Source: JAVBOD01 sp031551045
GTDB taxonomy: Bacteria; Bacteroidota; Bacteroidia; Bacteroidales; UBA932
Reading direction: 5' to 3'
Length of the DNA: 13,900 nt
Assembly (NCBI GenBank): GCA_031551045.1
Contig: JAVBOD010000073.1
Coordinates: forward strand, 1 to 13,900
The notes below the pieces were generated by a model, which worked only from the letters and a program-made list of their open reading frames with translations, had not been told where the DNA came from and did not search any database. Positions 1 to 7,231 of this stretch are shown one piece after another. The first letter of the stretch is position 1, and every line of letters begins with the position of its first letter. The translations under genes and the position numbers were made by a program.

Positions 1-3
1 GTA

Positions 4-61
4 GCCACGGGTTGCACTTCGCTTACCCGCGGTTATATCATATATTACCACTCCGTGGTAA
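4..61. repeat. Paired hairpins in intergenic DNA, probable dispersed repeat
   Basis: Two adjacent inverted repeats are visible. The first pairs 4-12 with 25-33 (GCCACGGGT against ACCCGCGGT, one mismatch and one G-T pair). The second is a perfect 7-bp stem, TTACCAC at 45-51 with GTGGTAA at 55-61, around a 3-nt loop. No gene is recognisable at 1-207. The first hairpin shares short blocks (GTAGC, CACTT, GC) with the reverse complement of the hairpin at 6982-7014, so both may be copies of one intergenic repeat family. The feature runs up to the window edge, so its left limit is unknown. Confidence 0.45.
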
Positions 62-207
62 ACAGCTTATTTTTTATTCAATTTGTTATATAGATATATT
101 TCATGCCGGACAAAGCTGATAGCACATTGTTTTTTCTGTTCCCTCTTCAGGAAGGGCGGTAATGGCAAGACGGATGCCCCATTCCGCCTCTTTCTACGGC
201 CCACTGC

Positions 208-2082
208 CTACTGTTTACTGCTCACCGTCAACCTGTCTTCAATCAGCCGGTTGGTGTATTGTTGCAGCAACGCTTTCAAAAACAACATTGCGTCATTGTT
301 GTCGCCGGGTTTTTCTTCGCCGTTCCATTGCAGGAGATTGCTTTTAGTGCCGTATAGCAATTGGTACGTGCCGATGTAGTTGAACACATACGGAGTCTCG
401 TGGTTGTTCGTGAGGTCGCGGCCGAAGGCAAGGTACGGCCGGTTATATTGCAGATATCCGAGTATGGTCGGCATGATATCGATTTGTTGCGTAAGCGTAG
501 TGTCAATATAGCTTTCTTTGAACTTCGGGCTGTAGTAAATAATCGGTATTGCAAATACACCCGTCGAGGTCTGGTATTCGGCGTAATTGGGCGAAGGCCT
601 TCCGTGGTCGGCGGTGATGACGAACAAGGTGTTCTCGAACCACGGCATTTTCGAAGCGGTGTCAAAAAAACGGCGTAGTGCATAATCGCTGTAGCCGATG
701 CAGTGATGCAATGCTTCTGTTCCTTCCGGAAACGTTCCTTCGTATTTTTCCGGCACCTTAAACGGGTGGTGCGACGAGACAGTGAACAGCGCCGACGCAA
801 AAGGCTGCGGGAACGTGTTTAATTTTTGCGCAAAGAATTGCAGGAACGGTTCGTCCCAAATGCCCCAGATGCCGTCATAATCGTCGTTGTTGTTATACTC
901 CGTTTTGCCGAAATAATGCTCGAACCCCAATAAGTTGGAAATGGACGAAAAGCCCATGGAACCGTTGGGCGCCCCATGGAAAAACGAAGTGTGATAACCT
1001 TTGCGTTTCAGGAGTGTGCCCAATCCGTCGATTTTGTCTAACGAATAGGGCGTTAGCACAAACGGTTCGTTAATCGTGGGAATGCCGGCTAATATGGAAG
1101 GCATCGCATCGATGGATTTACGCCCGTTGGCGTAGCCGTTGCAGTAAGCGTGGCTATGGGCTACGAGGGAATCTAAAAACGGCGTATAGCTTATGAAATC
1201 GGGCTTGCCGGCATTCAATGCGCCGACAAATTCGCGCGAGAAACTTTCCAATATTAAAATCACTACATTTTGCGGAGCGAATACCGCTGCGCTGTCCGGC
1301 TCATGAACGGGCGTGAAGACTTTAGCCATTTCGGCATCCGACTCGAAATAATGAAGGCTTGTCCACGACTTGTTTTGCACGGTGCGGATAATGGTAAACG
1401 GCGTGTTGAGCACAATGTTTGCTTCCAACGGCTTTTGCACAAACTGCCCGGCATTGCTGAGGGTAATGGGGCGGGTGCTGGTGCCGAACCCGCCGCGGAT
1501 ACCGGCAACGGTAAGATATATGACAAGGCACATAATGCCAGTACGTACGCCGTAGTACACCCATTTATTCTCGAACAACTGCAAGCGGCGCACTTTTCCG
1601 AACGTCCACCAAAGAACGAATATCATCCCGACCCAAATCAGCCACAAGTACCAATAACCGCCGATAGACTCTGCAAAAATATCGCCGAGGTTGTTGTTTC
1701 CCGCAAATTCCGAGAAAAAAGAAAAGGTCGTGCGGCGCGAAGTGAACGGGAAATAAGCGATATCGGCCAAGTTCATGCCCAATGCAAGGCCGTTGGTGAT
1801 GACGTAAATATAGCGCAGTACGTTTTGTGTCGCGCGGTGTGAGGTGAATGGAAACGGCAGTATGGTAATAAAAATAAAGAGCAAATTGACGTACAACAAA
1901 CCCGACAAATCGAAACGCAGGCCGCCCCACATAATGCGCATAAGGCGAGCAAACGTCATGTCGGGGAATAAGGCGCTGTTGAACACGTAGAACAATATGC
2001 GGCATATACTGAAAAGCAGCATAACTACCAAGAGCCGGCGCAAGAACAGGATATATTGGTTTTTATATAGATGAGCGAACAT
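208..2082 (-). CDS. LTA synthase family membrane sulfatase-fold enzyme
   Basis: The product is a 624-residue inner-membrane protein of the alkaline phosphatase/sulfatase superfamily, LTA-synthase-like branch (phosphoglycerol or phosphoethanolamine transferase type). Five hydrophobic segments fill residues 11-200: about 11-35, 58-80, 88-112, 142-162 and 178-196. The large C-terminal domain is predicted to be periplasmic. Metal-site candidates are Glu279 (LILESFSRE) and Asp492/His493 (TADHG). The probable nucleophile is Ser323 in GRKSIDAMPS, where LtaS has Thr. His438/His439 (SSHHPF) match the substrate-side histidine region. A TTG codon lies six bases upstream in frame, but I chose the ATG at 2082 (MFAHLYK). 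The gene stands alone and diverges from the decarboxylase operon. Gram-negative bacteria lack LTA, so the likely role is modification of lipid A, a glycan or a membrane polymer. The substrate cannot be assigned by reading. Confidence 0.9.
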   Translation of the reverse strand: MFAHLYKNQYILFLRRLLVVMLLFSICRILFYVFNSALFPDMTFARLMRIMWGGLRFDLSGLLYVNLLFIFITILPFPFTSHRATQNVLRYIYVITNGLALGMNLADIAYFPFTSRRTTFSFFSEFAGNNNLGDIFAESIGGYWYLWLIWVGMIFVLWWTFGKVRRLQLFENKWVYYGVRTGIMCLVIYLTVAGIRGGFGTSTRPITLSNAGQFVQKPLEANIVLNTPFTIIRTVQNKSWTSLHYFESDAEMAKVFTPVHEPDSAAVFAPQNVVILILESFSREFVGALNAGKPDFISYTPFLDSLVAHSHAYCNGYANGRKSIDAMPSILAGIPTINEPFVLTPYSLDKIDGLGTLLKRKGYHTSFFHGAPNGSMGFSSISNLLGFEHYFGKTEYNNNDDYDGIWGIWDEPFLQFFAQKLNTFPQPFASALFTVSSHHPFKVPEKYEGTFPEGTEALHHCIGYSDYALRRFFDTASKMPWFENTLFVITADHGRPSPNYAEYQTSTGVFAIPIIYYSPKFKESYIDTTLTQQIDIMPTILGYLQYNRPYLAFGRDLTNNHETPYVFNYIGTYQLLYGTKSNLLQWNGEEKPGDNNDAMLFLKALLQQYTNRLIEDRLTVSSKQ

Positions 2083-2145
2083 AATCAAATTTGAAAGTAC
2101 AAAAGAACTTATTTTTTTTCGAATTTTGAAATAGGGGAAAAAATA

Positions 2146-2177
2146 TTTGCCATATGTAATTAAAATTAATAACTTTG
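2146..2177 (+). promoter_or_regulatory. Bacteroidetes-type promoter for the decarboxylase operon
   Basis: TTTG at 2146-2149 is followed after 20 nt by TAACTTTG at 2170-2177. This matches the Bacteroidetes sigma-ABfr pattern (-33 TTTG, -7 TAnnTTTG). Transcription would start near 2183-2187, leaving a leader of about 35 nt before the epimerase ATG at 2221. I found no equally good match on the minus strand for the divergent membrane enzyme. Confidence 0.75.
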
Positions 2178-2220
2178 CGGGATTCTTAAAGGTTTACTCA
2201 AATTAATACTAAAATATATC

Positions 2221-2625
2221 ATGAAATTATCTCACATCGAGCACATTGGCATTGCCGTTAAGTCCTTACAAGACGCTATTCCCTTTTATGAAAATGTACT
2301 GGGGCTAAAATGCTACAATATTGAAGAAGTCGCAGACCAAAAGGTGAAAACCGCTTTCTTTATGGTCGGGCAAACCAAAATCGAATTGCTCGAGCCGACT
2401 TCGGAAGAATCGACCATCGCCAAATTCATTGAAAAGAAAGGCGAAGGTATCCACCACTTGGCATTTGCCGTGGAAGACGGCGTGCAAAATGCCTTGAACG
2501 AAATGACCGAAAAAGGTATTCAACTGTTGGATAAGGCTCCGCGCAAAGGCGCCGAAGGCTTGAGCATTGCCTTTGTACATCCCAAAAGCACGATTGGCGT
2601 ATTGACGGAGTTTTGTGAAAAATAG
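2221..2625 (+). CDS. mce: Methylmalonyl-CoA epimerase
   Basis: This cytosolic enzyme interconverts (R)- and (S)-methylmalonyl-CoA. It links the B12-dependent mutase, which uses the R form, to the decarboxylase encoded just downstream, which uses the S form. The 134-residue product is a normal length for the family and has two vicinal-oxygen-chelate modules. Metal-ligand candidates are His8 in IEHIGIAV, Glu55 in KIELLEP, the His78/His79 pair in GIHHLAFAV and Glu130 in GVLTEF. The ATG at 2221 lies about 35 nt after the predicted transcription start. It is the first gene of the operon and is separated from mmdA by a 146-nt spacer holding a long inverted repeat. The assignment is supported both by sequence and by its neighbours. 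Confidence 0.96.
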   Translation: MKLSHIEHIGIAVKSLQDAIPFYENVLGLKCYNIEEVADQKVKTAFFMVGQTKIELLEPTSEESTIAKFIEKKGEGIHHLAFAVEDGVQNALNEMTEKGIQLLDKAPRKGAEGLSIAFVHPKSTIGVLTEFCEK

Positions 2626-2639
2626 CACATTGAACGATG

Positions 2640-2713
2640 AATTATGAGCTATGAATTGTGAATGCGACAAGCGCAAGAAGGCGTCAGCCATTCATAATTC
2701 ATCACTCATAATT
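2640..2713. repeat. Long imperfect palindrome between mce and mmdA
   Basis: The 25-nt arms 2640-2664 and 2689-2713 are complementary except at three positions. They are built from variants of AATTATGA and ATGAATT around a 24-nt loop. As RNA this would make a long AU-rich hairpin inside the operon, with T-rich sequence (ATTTTTC) directly after the second arm. It may be a dispersed Bacteroidetes palindromic element, an RNA-processing site or a partial terminator. The right-arm motif recurs in shortened form at 13547-13564. Confidence 0.7.
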
Positions 2714-2771
2714 TTTCAATTTTCTTGCAGGAAACAAATTATCAAGAAATAAAATCAATAGTAAAAATAAC

Positions 2772-4325
2772 ATGAGCAATCAACTGGAAAAAGTAAAAGC
2801 GCTGATTCAATTGCGCGAACAAGCACGCCTCGGTGGTGGTCAGAAACGCATCGACTCGCAACACCAAAAGGGAAAATACACTGCCCGCGAACGTATCAAC
2901 ATGTTGTTGGACGAGGGAAGTTTCGAAGAATTCGACATGTTCGTAACGCATCGTTGTACGAACTTCGGCATGGAAAAAGAACGCTTCCTCGGCGATGGTG
3001 TAGTAACCGGCTACGGTACGATCGACGGCCGTTTGGTATATGTATTTGCACAGGATTTCACGGTATTCGGCGGCTCGCTGTCCGAAAGCTTCGCGATGAA
3101 AATCTGTAAAATCATGGACCAATCCATGAAAATGGGCGCCCCTGTAATCGGCATCAACGACTCGGGCGGAGCGCGTATTCAGGAAGGCGTGAACGCTTTG
3201 GCGGGTTATGCTGAAATTTTCCAACGCAATATTTTAGCCTCGGGCGTGGTGCCGCAAATCTCTGCCATCTTCGGCCCTTGCGCCGGCGGTGCGGTGTATT
3301 CGCCGGCATTGACCGACTTCAACATCATGATGAAAGGCACCAGCTATATGTTCCTTACCGGCCCGAAAGTGGTGAAAACCGTAACCGGAGAAGACGTAAC
3401 ACAAGAACAACTCGGCGGCGCCAGCGTGCATGCTTCGAAGAGCGGTGTCGCGCATTTTGCCGTTGATACCGAAGAAGACGGACTGAAACTTATTCGCCGC
3501 CTGCTCAGCTTCCTGCCGCAAAACAATCTGGAAGAAGCGCCGCTGATGAGTTGCGCTGACCCGATTGACCGCCTGGAAGACGCCTTGAACGACATCATCC
3601 CCGACAACCCGAATAAACCCTACGACATGTACGAAGTGATTGGCGGCGTGGTGGACAATGGCGAATTCCTCGAAGTGCACCGCGACTATGCGGCCAACAT
3701 CATCGTTGGTTTTGCCCGTTTCAACGGAACATCGGTGGGCATTGTAGCCAACCAGCCGAAAGTGCTGGCCGGCGTGCTCGACTGCAACGCTTCGCGCAAA
3801 GCCGCTCGTTTCGTGCGTTTCTGCGATGCGTTCAATATTCCTATCGTGACCTTGGTGGATGTGCCCGGTTTCTTGCCCGGCACGCAACAAGAATATGGCG
3901 GCGTGATTCTGCACGGTGCAAAATTGTTATACGCCTATGGCGAAGCAACCGTTCCGAAAGTAACCGTAACGTTGCGTAAATCGTACGGTGGCGCCTATTG
4001 CGTGATGAGCAGCAAGCACCTTCGCGGCGATATCAACTACGCATGGCCGACGGCCGAAATTGCCGTGATGGGCCCCTCGGGCGCTATCGAAGTGTTGTAT
4101 GGCAAAGAAGCCGCCGCCGCGCCCGATCCTGCAAAATTCTCCGCAGAAAAAGAAAACGAATACCGCGAAGCATTTGCCAATCCCTACAATGCGGCTAAAT
4201 ACGGCTACATCGACGATGTGATTGAACCGCGCAATACCCGCTTCCGCGTGATTCGTGCACTGCAACAATTATCGACGAAAAAATTAAGTAATCCGGCTAA
4301 AAAACACGACAACCTGCCGTTGTAA
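2772..4325 (+). CDS. mmdA: Methylmalonyl-CoA decarboxylase alpha subunit (carboxyltransferase)
   Basis: The 517-residue protein transfers the carboxyl group of (S)-methylmalonyl-CoA to the biotin of the carrier subunit, releasing propionyl-CoA. It belongs to the acyl-CoA carboxyltransferase family (PccB/MmdA), of usual length, with two crotonase-like halves. The N-terminal half has the SGGARIQEG acyl-CoA/oxyanion segment and a PCAGGAVYSPALTD stretch. The C-terminal half has VPGFLPGTQQEYGG, the SYGGAYCVM segment and the AVMGPSGA segment. It ends in HDNLPL, close to the conserved tail of the family. No biotin carboxylase is encoded nearby, while gamma, biotin-carrier and OadB-type beta subunits follow directly. 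Context therefore favours a sodium-pumping decarboxylase over a propionyl-CoA carboxylase, although the two are alike in this subunit. Confidence 0.95.
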   Translation: MSNQLEKVKALIQLREQARLGGGQKRIDSQHQKGKYTARERINMLLDEGSFEEFDMFVTHRCTNFGMEKERFLGDGVVTGYGTIDGRLVYVFAQDFTVFGGSLSESFAMKICKIMDQSMKMGAPVIGINDSGGARIQEGVNALAGYAEIFQRNILASGVVPQISAIFGPCAGGAVYSPALTDFNIMMKGTSYMFLTGPKVVKTVTGEDVTQEQLGGASVHASKSGVAHFAVDTEEDGLKLIRRLLSFLPQNNLEEAPLMSCADPIDRLEDALNDIIPDNPNKPYDMYEVIGGVVDNGEFLEVHRDYAANIIVGFARFNGTSVGIVANQPKVLAGVLDCNASRKAARFVRFCDAFNIPIVTLVDVPGFLPGTQQEYGGVILHGAKLLYAYGEATVPKVTVTLRKSYGGAYCVMSSKHLRGDINYAWPTAEIAVMGPSGAIEVLYGKEAAAAPDPAKFSAEKENEYREAFANPYNAAKYGYIDDVIEPRNTRFRVIRALQQLSTKKLSNPAKKHDNLPL

Positions 4326-4346
4326 TTTGAAAATGGAGAATTAAAA

Positions 4347-5234
4347 ATGAAGAATATTTTTAAAATACTATTACTTGCGGGTTGTTTGTTCTTCGTGGTA
4401 CAGAAAGCCTCGGCGCAAAGCACGGGCGATATGCGGCTCAACGAAGTGCTCACCATCAACACCGATGATTTTGAAGACGATTACGGCCATAAGCACGGAT
4501 GGATTGAGTTATTCAACCAATCCTACGGAACCGTGAATATTGCCGGATGTTATCTCTCGGACGATGCCGGCAACCTGAAAAAATACATGATTCCGAAAGG
4601 CGATGTGTTGACGAAAATCAAACCTCGCCAACACATTCTTTTTTGGGCAGACGACCAACCCTTCCGCGGGACATTCCATATCAATTTTAAGTTGAATGAG
4701 AATGGCGGGAAAATCTATTTTACCAGTAACGACGGGCGTACCGTTGTGGATAGTATTGCCTATCCGCCGCTCGACTCGAACATTTCCTACGGGCGGATCG
4801 ACGACGGAGTGGGAGCCTGGCAAATATTGGAACGCTCTACGCCAAGCACGAACAACAAACTGCTCGATTCTTCGAAAGCGCTTATATTCGGCGAAGTGGA
4901 CCCCTCCGGAGCCATTATGGCCATCACGGCCATGTCGGTAGTGTTTTTAGCGTTGATTTTATTGTACCTGATATTTAAACAAATTGGAAAAGCATCGGTA
5001 AGGGCCAGCGCCCGGAAAGCGGCGGTAGCCACGGGAAATAAACCGGTAGTGGCCTCCAAAGATGGAGAATCCGGCGAAATATATGCGGCCATTGCTGTGG
5101 CCTTGGAGTTATACCGTCTTCAGGAAGAAGCGCACGATATTGAAAATACGATATTGACGATTCACCGGGTGGCGCGCACGTACTCTCCATGGAGTTCCAA
5201 AATATACGGACTGCGTGATGTTCCCAAAAAATAA
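4347..5234 (+). CDS. OadG-type gamma subunit with periplasmic lamin-tail domain
   Basis: The 295-residue protein has four parts. A signal peptide covers residues 1-23, with a likely cut after ASA. A lamin-tail-like beta domain spans about 28-170 (MRLNEVLTIN, GWIELFNQS and the GCYLSDDAGN region, ending PSTNN). One membrane helix lies at about 189-210. A cytoplasmic OAD-gamma-type tail follows, with YAAIAVALELYRLQEE at 246-261. Classical OadG proteins are about 80-90 residues: a single helix plus a cytosolic tail that ties the carboxyltransferase to the membrane beta subunit. The fusion would add some 160 residues on the periplasmic side while keeping that topology. An LAGC string at 10-13 resembles a lipobox, but the hydrophobic residues after it argue for ordinary signal peptidase cleavage. 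It lies 21 nt after mmdA. The role of the lamin-tail part is unknown. Confidence 0.88.
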   Translation: MKNIFKILLLAGCLFFVVQKASAQSTGDMRLNEVLTINTDDFEDDYGHKHGWIELFNQSYGTVNIAGCYLSDDAGNLKKYMIPKGDVLTKIKPRQHILFWADDQPFRGTFHINFKLNENGGKIYFTSNDGRTVVDSIAYPPLDSNISYGRIDDGVGAWQILERSTPSTNNKLLDSSKALIFGEVDPSGAIMAITAMSVVFLALILLYLIFKQIGKASVRASARKAAVATGNKPVVASKDGESGEIYAAIAVALELYRLQEEAHDIENTILTIHRVARTYSPWSSKIYGLRDVPKK

Positions 5235-5274
5235 AAGATACAAATTTTACGAATTATACGAATAAATCGAAATC

Positions 5275-5706
5275 ATGAAAGAATTTAAACTAAAAATAAA
5301 CGGCAACGATTATACCGTAGCTATTAACAATATGGAAGACCTGCTTGCCGAAGTGGAAGTAAACGGCACGCCGTATCAGGTGGAAATCGAAAAGGCAATA
5401 AAACAAAAAACAACCAAAATAACCCGTCCGGCTCCTGCACCGGTATCGGAAACGGGCGCCCCGGTGGTCAACAAACCCACCGTTAGCGGTAACGCAGGCG
5501 CTGTGGTATCGCCGCTTCCCGGAGTTATCCTCGAAGTGTTTGTGAAGGAAGGCGACACGGTAAAAATGGGCCAAAAGCTGATGATGCTCGAAGCCATGAA
5601 AATGGAGAACATTATTGAGTCCGACCGCGACGGAAAAGTTACGGCGGTAAAAGTATCTAAAGGCGCTTCCGTATTGGAAGGAGCCGAACTCGTAATTATT
5701 GGATAG
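5275..5706 (+). CDS. mmdC: Biotin carboxyl carrier subunit of the decarboxylase
   Basis: This 143-residue carrier shuttles the carboxyl group on biotin between the alpha subunit and the membrane beta subunit. The C-terminal biotinyl domain (about 75-143) contains EAMKMEN, with Lys109 as the biotinylation site. Conserved turn glycines are present (SPLPGVI, KEGDTV, KGASV). A linker rich in Pro, Ala and Thr (about 45-72) joins it to an N-terminal segment of short beta strands (KEFKLKINGNDYTV). Length and organisation fit methylmalonyl-CoA or oxaloacetate decarboxylase carriers. The stop codon (5704-5706) is immediately followed by the beta-subunit ATG at 5708, so the two genes are probably co-translated. 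A biotin ligase would be needed from elsewhere in the genome. Confidence 0.95.
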   Translation: MKEFKLKINGNDYTVAINNMEDLLAEVEVNGTPYQVEIEKAIKQKTTKITRPAPAPVSETGAPVVNKPTVSGNAGAVVSPLPGVILEVFVKEGDTVKMGQKLMMLEAMKMENIIESDRDGKVTAVKVSKGASVLEGAELVIIG

Positions 5707-5707
5707 T

Positions 5708-6865
5708 ATGAAAGAAGGATTTTTCTCGTTTTTAGGCGAAAACTTACAAGAGTTTTTACGCTACACCGGCTTTGTGAATGCCTCATGGGGGCATATCGCC
5801 ATGATTTTGATAGGCTTGTTTTTTATATACCTCGCTATCAAAAAAGACTGGGAACCGATGTTGCTGATACCTATCGGCTTTGGAATCATTGTGGGGAATA
5901 TTCCCTTTGTTCCCGGCTTGTCGATTGGGATATACGAAGAAGGCTCGGTGTTGAACATCCTCTACCAGGGAGTTATACAAGGCTGGTACCCGCCGCTTAT
6001 TTTCTTAGGCATCGGCGCTATGACGGACTTCTCGGCGCTTATTTCCAATCCTAAATTGATGTTGATTGGCGCTGCTGCTCAGTTTGGTATATTCGGTGCA
6101 TACGCCTTGGCTATGCAATTGGGCTTCTCGCCTTCGGAATCGGCTGCTATCGGTATCATCGGTGGAGCCGACGGCCCCACGGCTATCTTCCTGTCGTCGC
6201 GCCTGGCGCCCGATTTGATGGGAGCTATTGCCGTATCGGCTTATTCCTACATGGCACTGGTGCCGCTCATTCAACCGCCGATTATGCGTTTGTTGACCAC
6301 GAAGAAAGAGCGCTTGATTCGCATGAAACCGCCGCGTGCCGTGTCATCTACCGAAAAAATTATTTTCCCGATTCTCGGCATGTTGCTCACTACTTTTATG
6401 GTGCCGTCGGGCTTGCCGCTGTTGGGCATGTTGTTCTTCGGAAACCTGCTGAAAGAAAGCGGAGTGACCCGCCGTTTGGCCGAAACCGCCCGCGGGCCGC
6501 TGATTGACGTCATCACTATTCTGATTGGCCTCACGGTAGGCGCTTCTACGCAAGCCGATAAATTCTTGCAAGTACGTTCGATTCTTATCTTCGGACTGGG
6601 AGCCTTGTCGTTCATCGTAGCTACGGCTGCCGGCGTGTCGTTTGTGAAATTCTTCAACCTGTTCCTGAAAGAAGGCAACAAAATCAACCCGTTGATTGGG
6701 AATGCCGGCGTATCGGCTGTACCCGACAGCGCCCGTGTGTCGAACAACGTAGGCTTGGAATACGATAAGAAGAATTATTTGTTGATGCACGCTATGGGCC
6801 CGAACGTGGCCGGGGTTATCGGTAGCGCCGTAGCCGCCGGTATCCTGCTCGGATTTTTGGCGTAG
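5708..6865 (+). CDS. mmdB: Sodium-pumping decarboxylase beta subunit (OadB/MmdB family)
   Basis: The 385-residue polytopic inner-membrane protein decarboxylates carboxybiotin and uses the energy to export Na+. The family signature GGADGPTAIF is at residues 152-161, with Asp155 matching the essential aspartate of OadB. The conserved C-terminal stretch GNAGVSAVPDSARVS carries the asparagine and serine associated with the sodium path. Length matches MmdB, and hydrophobic segments run throughout. A TTG lies nine bases upstream in frame and would overlap the carrier gene. I prefer the ATG at 5708 (MKEGFFSFLG), which starts one base after the carrier stop. It is the last gene of the operon and is followed by a clear terminator. 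OadB proteins for oxaloacetate, glutaconyl-CoA and malonate pumps are similar, so the substrate is inferred from the epimerase and mmdA. Confidence 0.95.
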   Translation: MKEGFFSFLGENLQEFLRYTGFVNASWGHIAMILIGLFFIYLAIKKDWEPMLLIPIGFGIIVGNIPFVPGLSIGIYEEGSVLNILYQGVIQGWYPPLIFLGIGAMTDFSALISNPKLMLIGAAAQFGIFGAYALAMQLGFSPSESAAIGIIGGADGPTAIFLSSRLAPDLMGAIAVSAYSYMALVPLIQPPIMRLLTTKKERLIRMKPPRAVSSTEKIIFPILGMLLTTFMVPSGLPLLGMLFFGNLLKESGVTRRLAETARGPLIDVITILIGLTVGASTQADKFLQVRSILIFGLGALSFIVATAAGVSFVKFFNLFLKEGNKINPLIGNAGVSAVPDSARVSNNVGLEYDKKNYLLMHAMGPNVAGVIGSAVAAGILLGFLA

Positions 6866-6892
6866 GTCAATTCATAAATTTAATCTATATTT

Positions 6893-6923
6893 ACCCCCGG
6901 TAGTTTTGCTATCGGGGGTTTTT
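6893..6923 (+). terminator. Rho-independent terminator of the decarboxylase operon
   Basis: ACCCCCGGTAG at 6893-6903 pairs with CTATCGGGGGT at 6909-6919 (11 bp, one G-T pair) around a TTTTG loop. It is followed by a T run at 6919-6923. It lies 27 nt after the beta-subunit stop, a textbook position and form. Confidence 0.92.
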
Positions 6924-7162
6924 ATTAAAAAATACTTCCGGATGATTGAGTAAAAAGCAGGCTGTATGCCTGAAATATCATAGCGTAGGGCAAAGTGAAA
7001 CGACGCCCTACGCTGCTACTTGCGAAGCATTGTTGCATATCAATCAGGAGATAAAGAAAAAATTGGCGCATTGATGAGTTCTAATAAGCATGCAGATGCT
7101 GTTATGGATCGTTTAACAGTTATAGGAAAGTATATAAAAATCTTTTATTAATAAACGTATTG
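6924..7162. other. Non-coding gap with a possible gene relic
   Basis: This stretch separates the two operons and holds no gene I can defend. It contains the hairpin at 6982-7014. A reading frame is open from 6999 to the TAA at 7149-7151 and includes a 25-codon ATG-started ORF at 7074-7151 (MSSNKHADAVMD...). The peptide upstream of that ATG in the same frame (YQSGDKEKIGAL) is low in repeats and reads like protein. It may be the 3' end of a decayed gene whose front was lost or replaced by the repeat. I do not recognise a family. Chance openness is the alternative. Confidence 0.3.
6982..7014. repeat. Perfect 10-bp inverted repeat, probable dispersed element
   Basis: AGCGTAGGGC at 6982-6991 is exactly complementary to GCCCTACGCT at 7005-7014, with a 13-nt loop. 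No T run follows, so it is not a standard terminator. On the minus strand the flanks and loop (GTAGC, CACTT, GC) resemble the hairpin at 4-33, suggesting an interspersed family. Confidence 0.55.
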
Positions 7163-7176
7163 TGAACAATTGTTCA
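7163..7176. promoter_or_regulatory. Perfect 14-bp palindrome upstream of the ATPase promoter
   Basis: TGAACAATTGTTCA is a perfect dyad ending 6 bases before the predicted -33 box at 7183. Position and symmetry suit a dimeric regulator binding just upstream of the promoter. No regulator is identified in the window, and short AT-rich palindromes also occur by chance. Confidence 0.4.
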
Positions 7177-7182
7177 TTTTTA

Positions 7183-7213
7183 TTTGCGATTATAGAAATT
7201 TTTAGTAAATTTG
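7183..7213 (+). promoter_or_regulatory. Bacteroidetes-type promoter for the V-type ATPase operon
   Basis: TTTG at 7183-7186 is followed after 19 nt by TAAATTTG at 7206-7213, a full match to the -33/-7 pattern of the phylum. Transcription would start around 7219-7223, giving a very short leader before the ATG at 7232. Confidence 0.78.
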
Positions 7214-7231
7214 TCACTTTAGCTTAAGACC

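Noticed and set aside
141..156. Possible terminator hairpin for the minus-strand gene
   Set aside because: The stem is weak with a bulge, and on the minus strand it is followed by A-rich, not T-rich, sequence.
83..379. 98-codon plus-strand ORF at the left end
   Set aside because: Most of it lies opposite the end of the minus-strand sulfatase-fold gene, and its translation is Cys/Ser/Leu-rich without family features.
1270..1842. 190-codon plus-strand ORF
   Set aside because: It is antisense within the clearly coding membrane enzyme gene and arises from its codon bias.
3234..3914. 226-codon minus-strand ORF inside mmdA
   Set aside because: mmdA is unambiguous on the plus strand. The antisense product is rich in His, Arg and Gly and shows no domain.
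4374..4385. Lipobox LAGC in the gamma subunit fusion
   Set aside because: The hydrophobic stretch continues past the cysteine and a good ASA cleavage site follows, so a lipoprotein is unlikely.
6271..6790. Minus-strand ORFs of about 150 codons inside the beta subunit gene
   Set aside because: They are shadows of a well-recognised membrane protein gene with conserved motifs.
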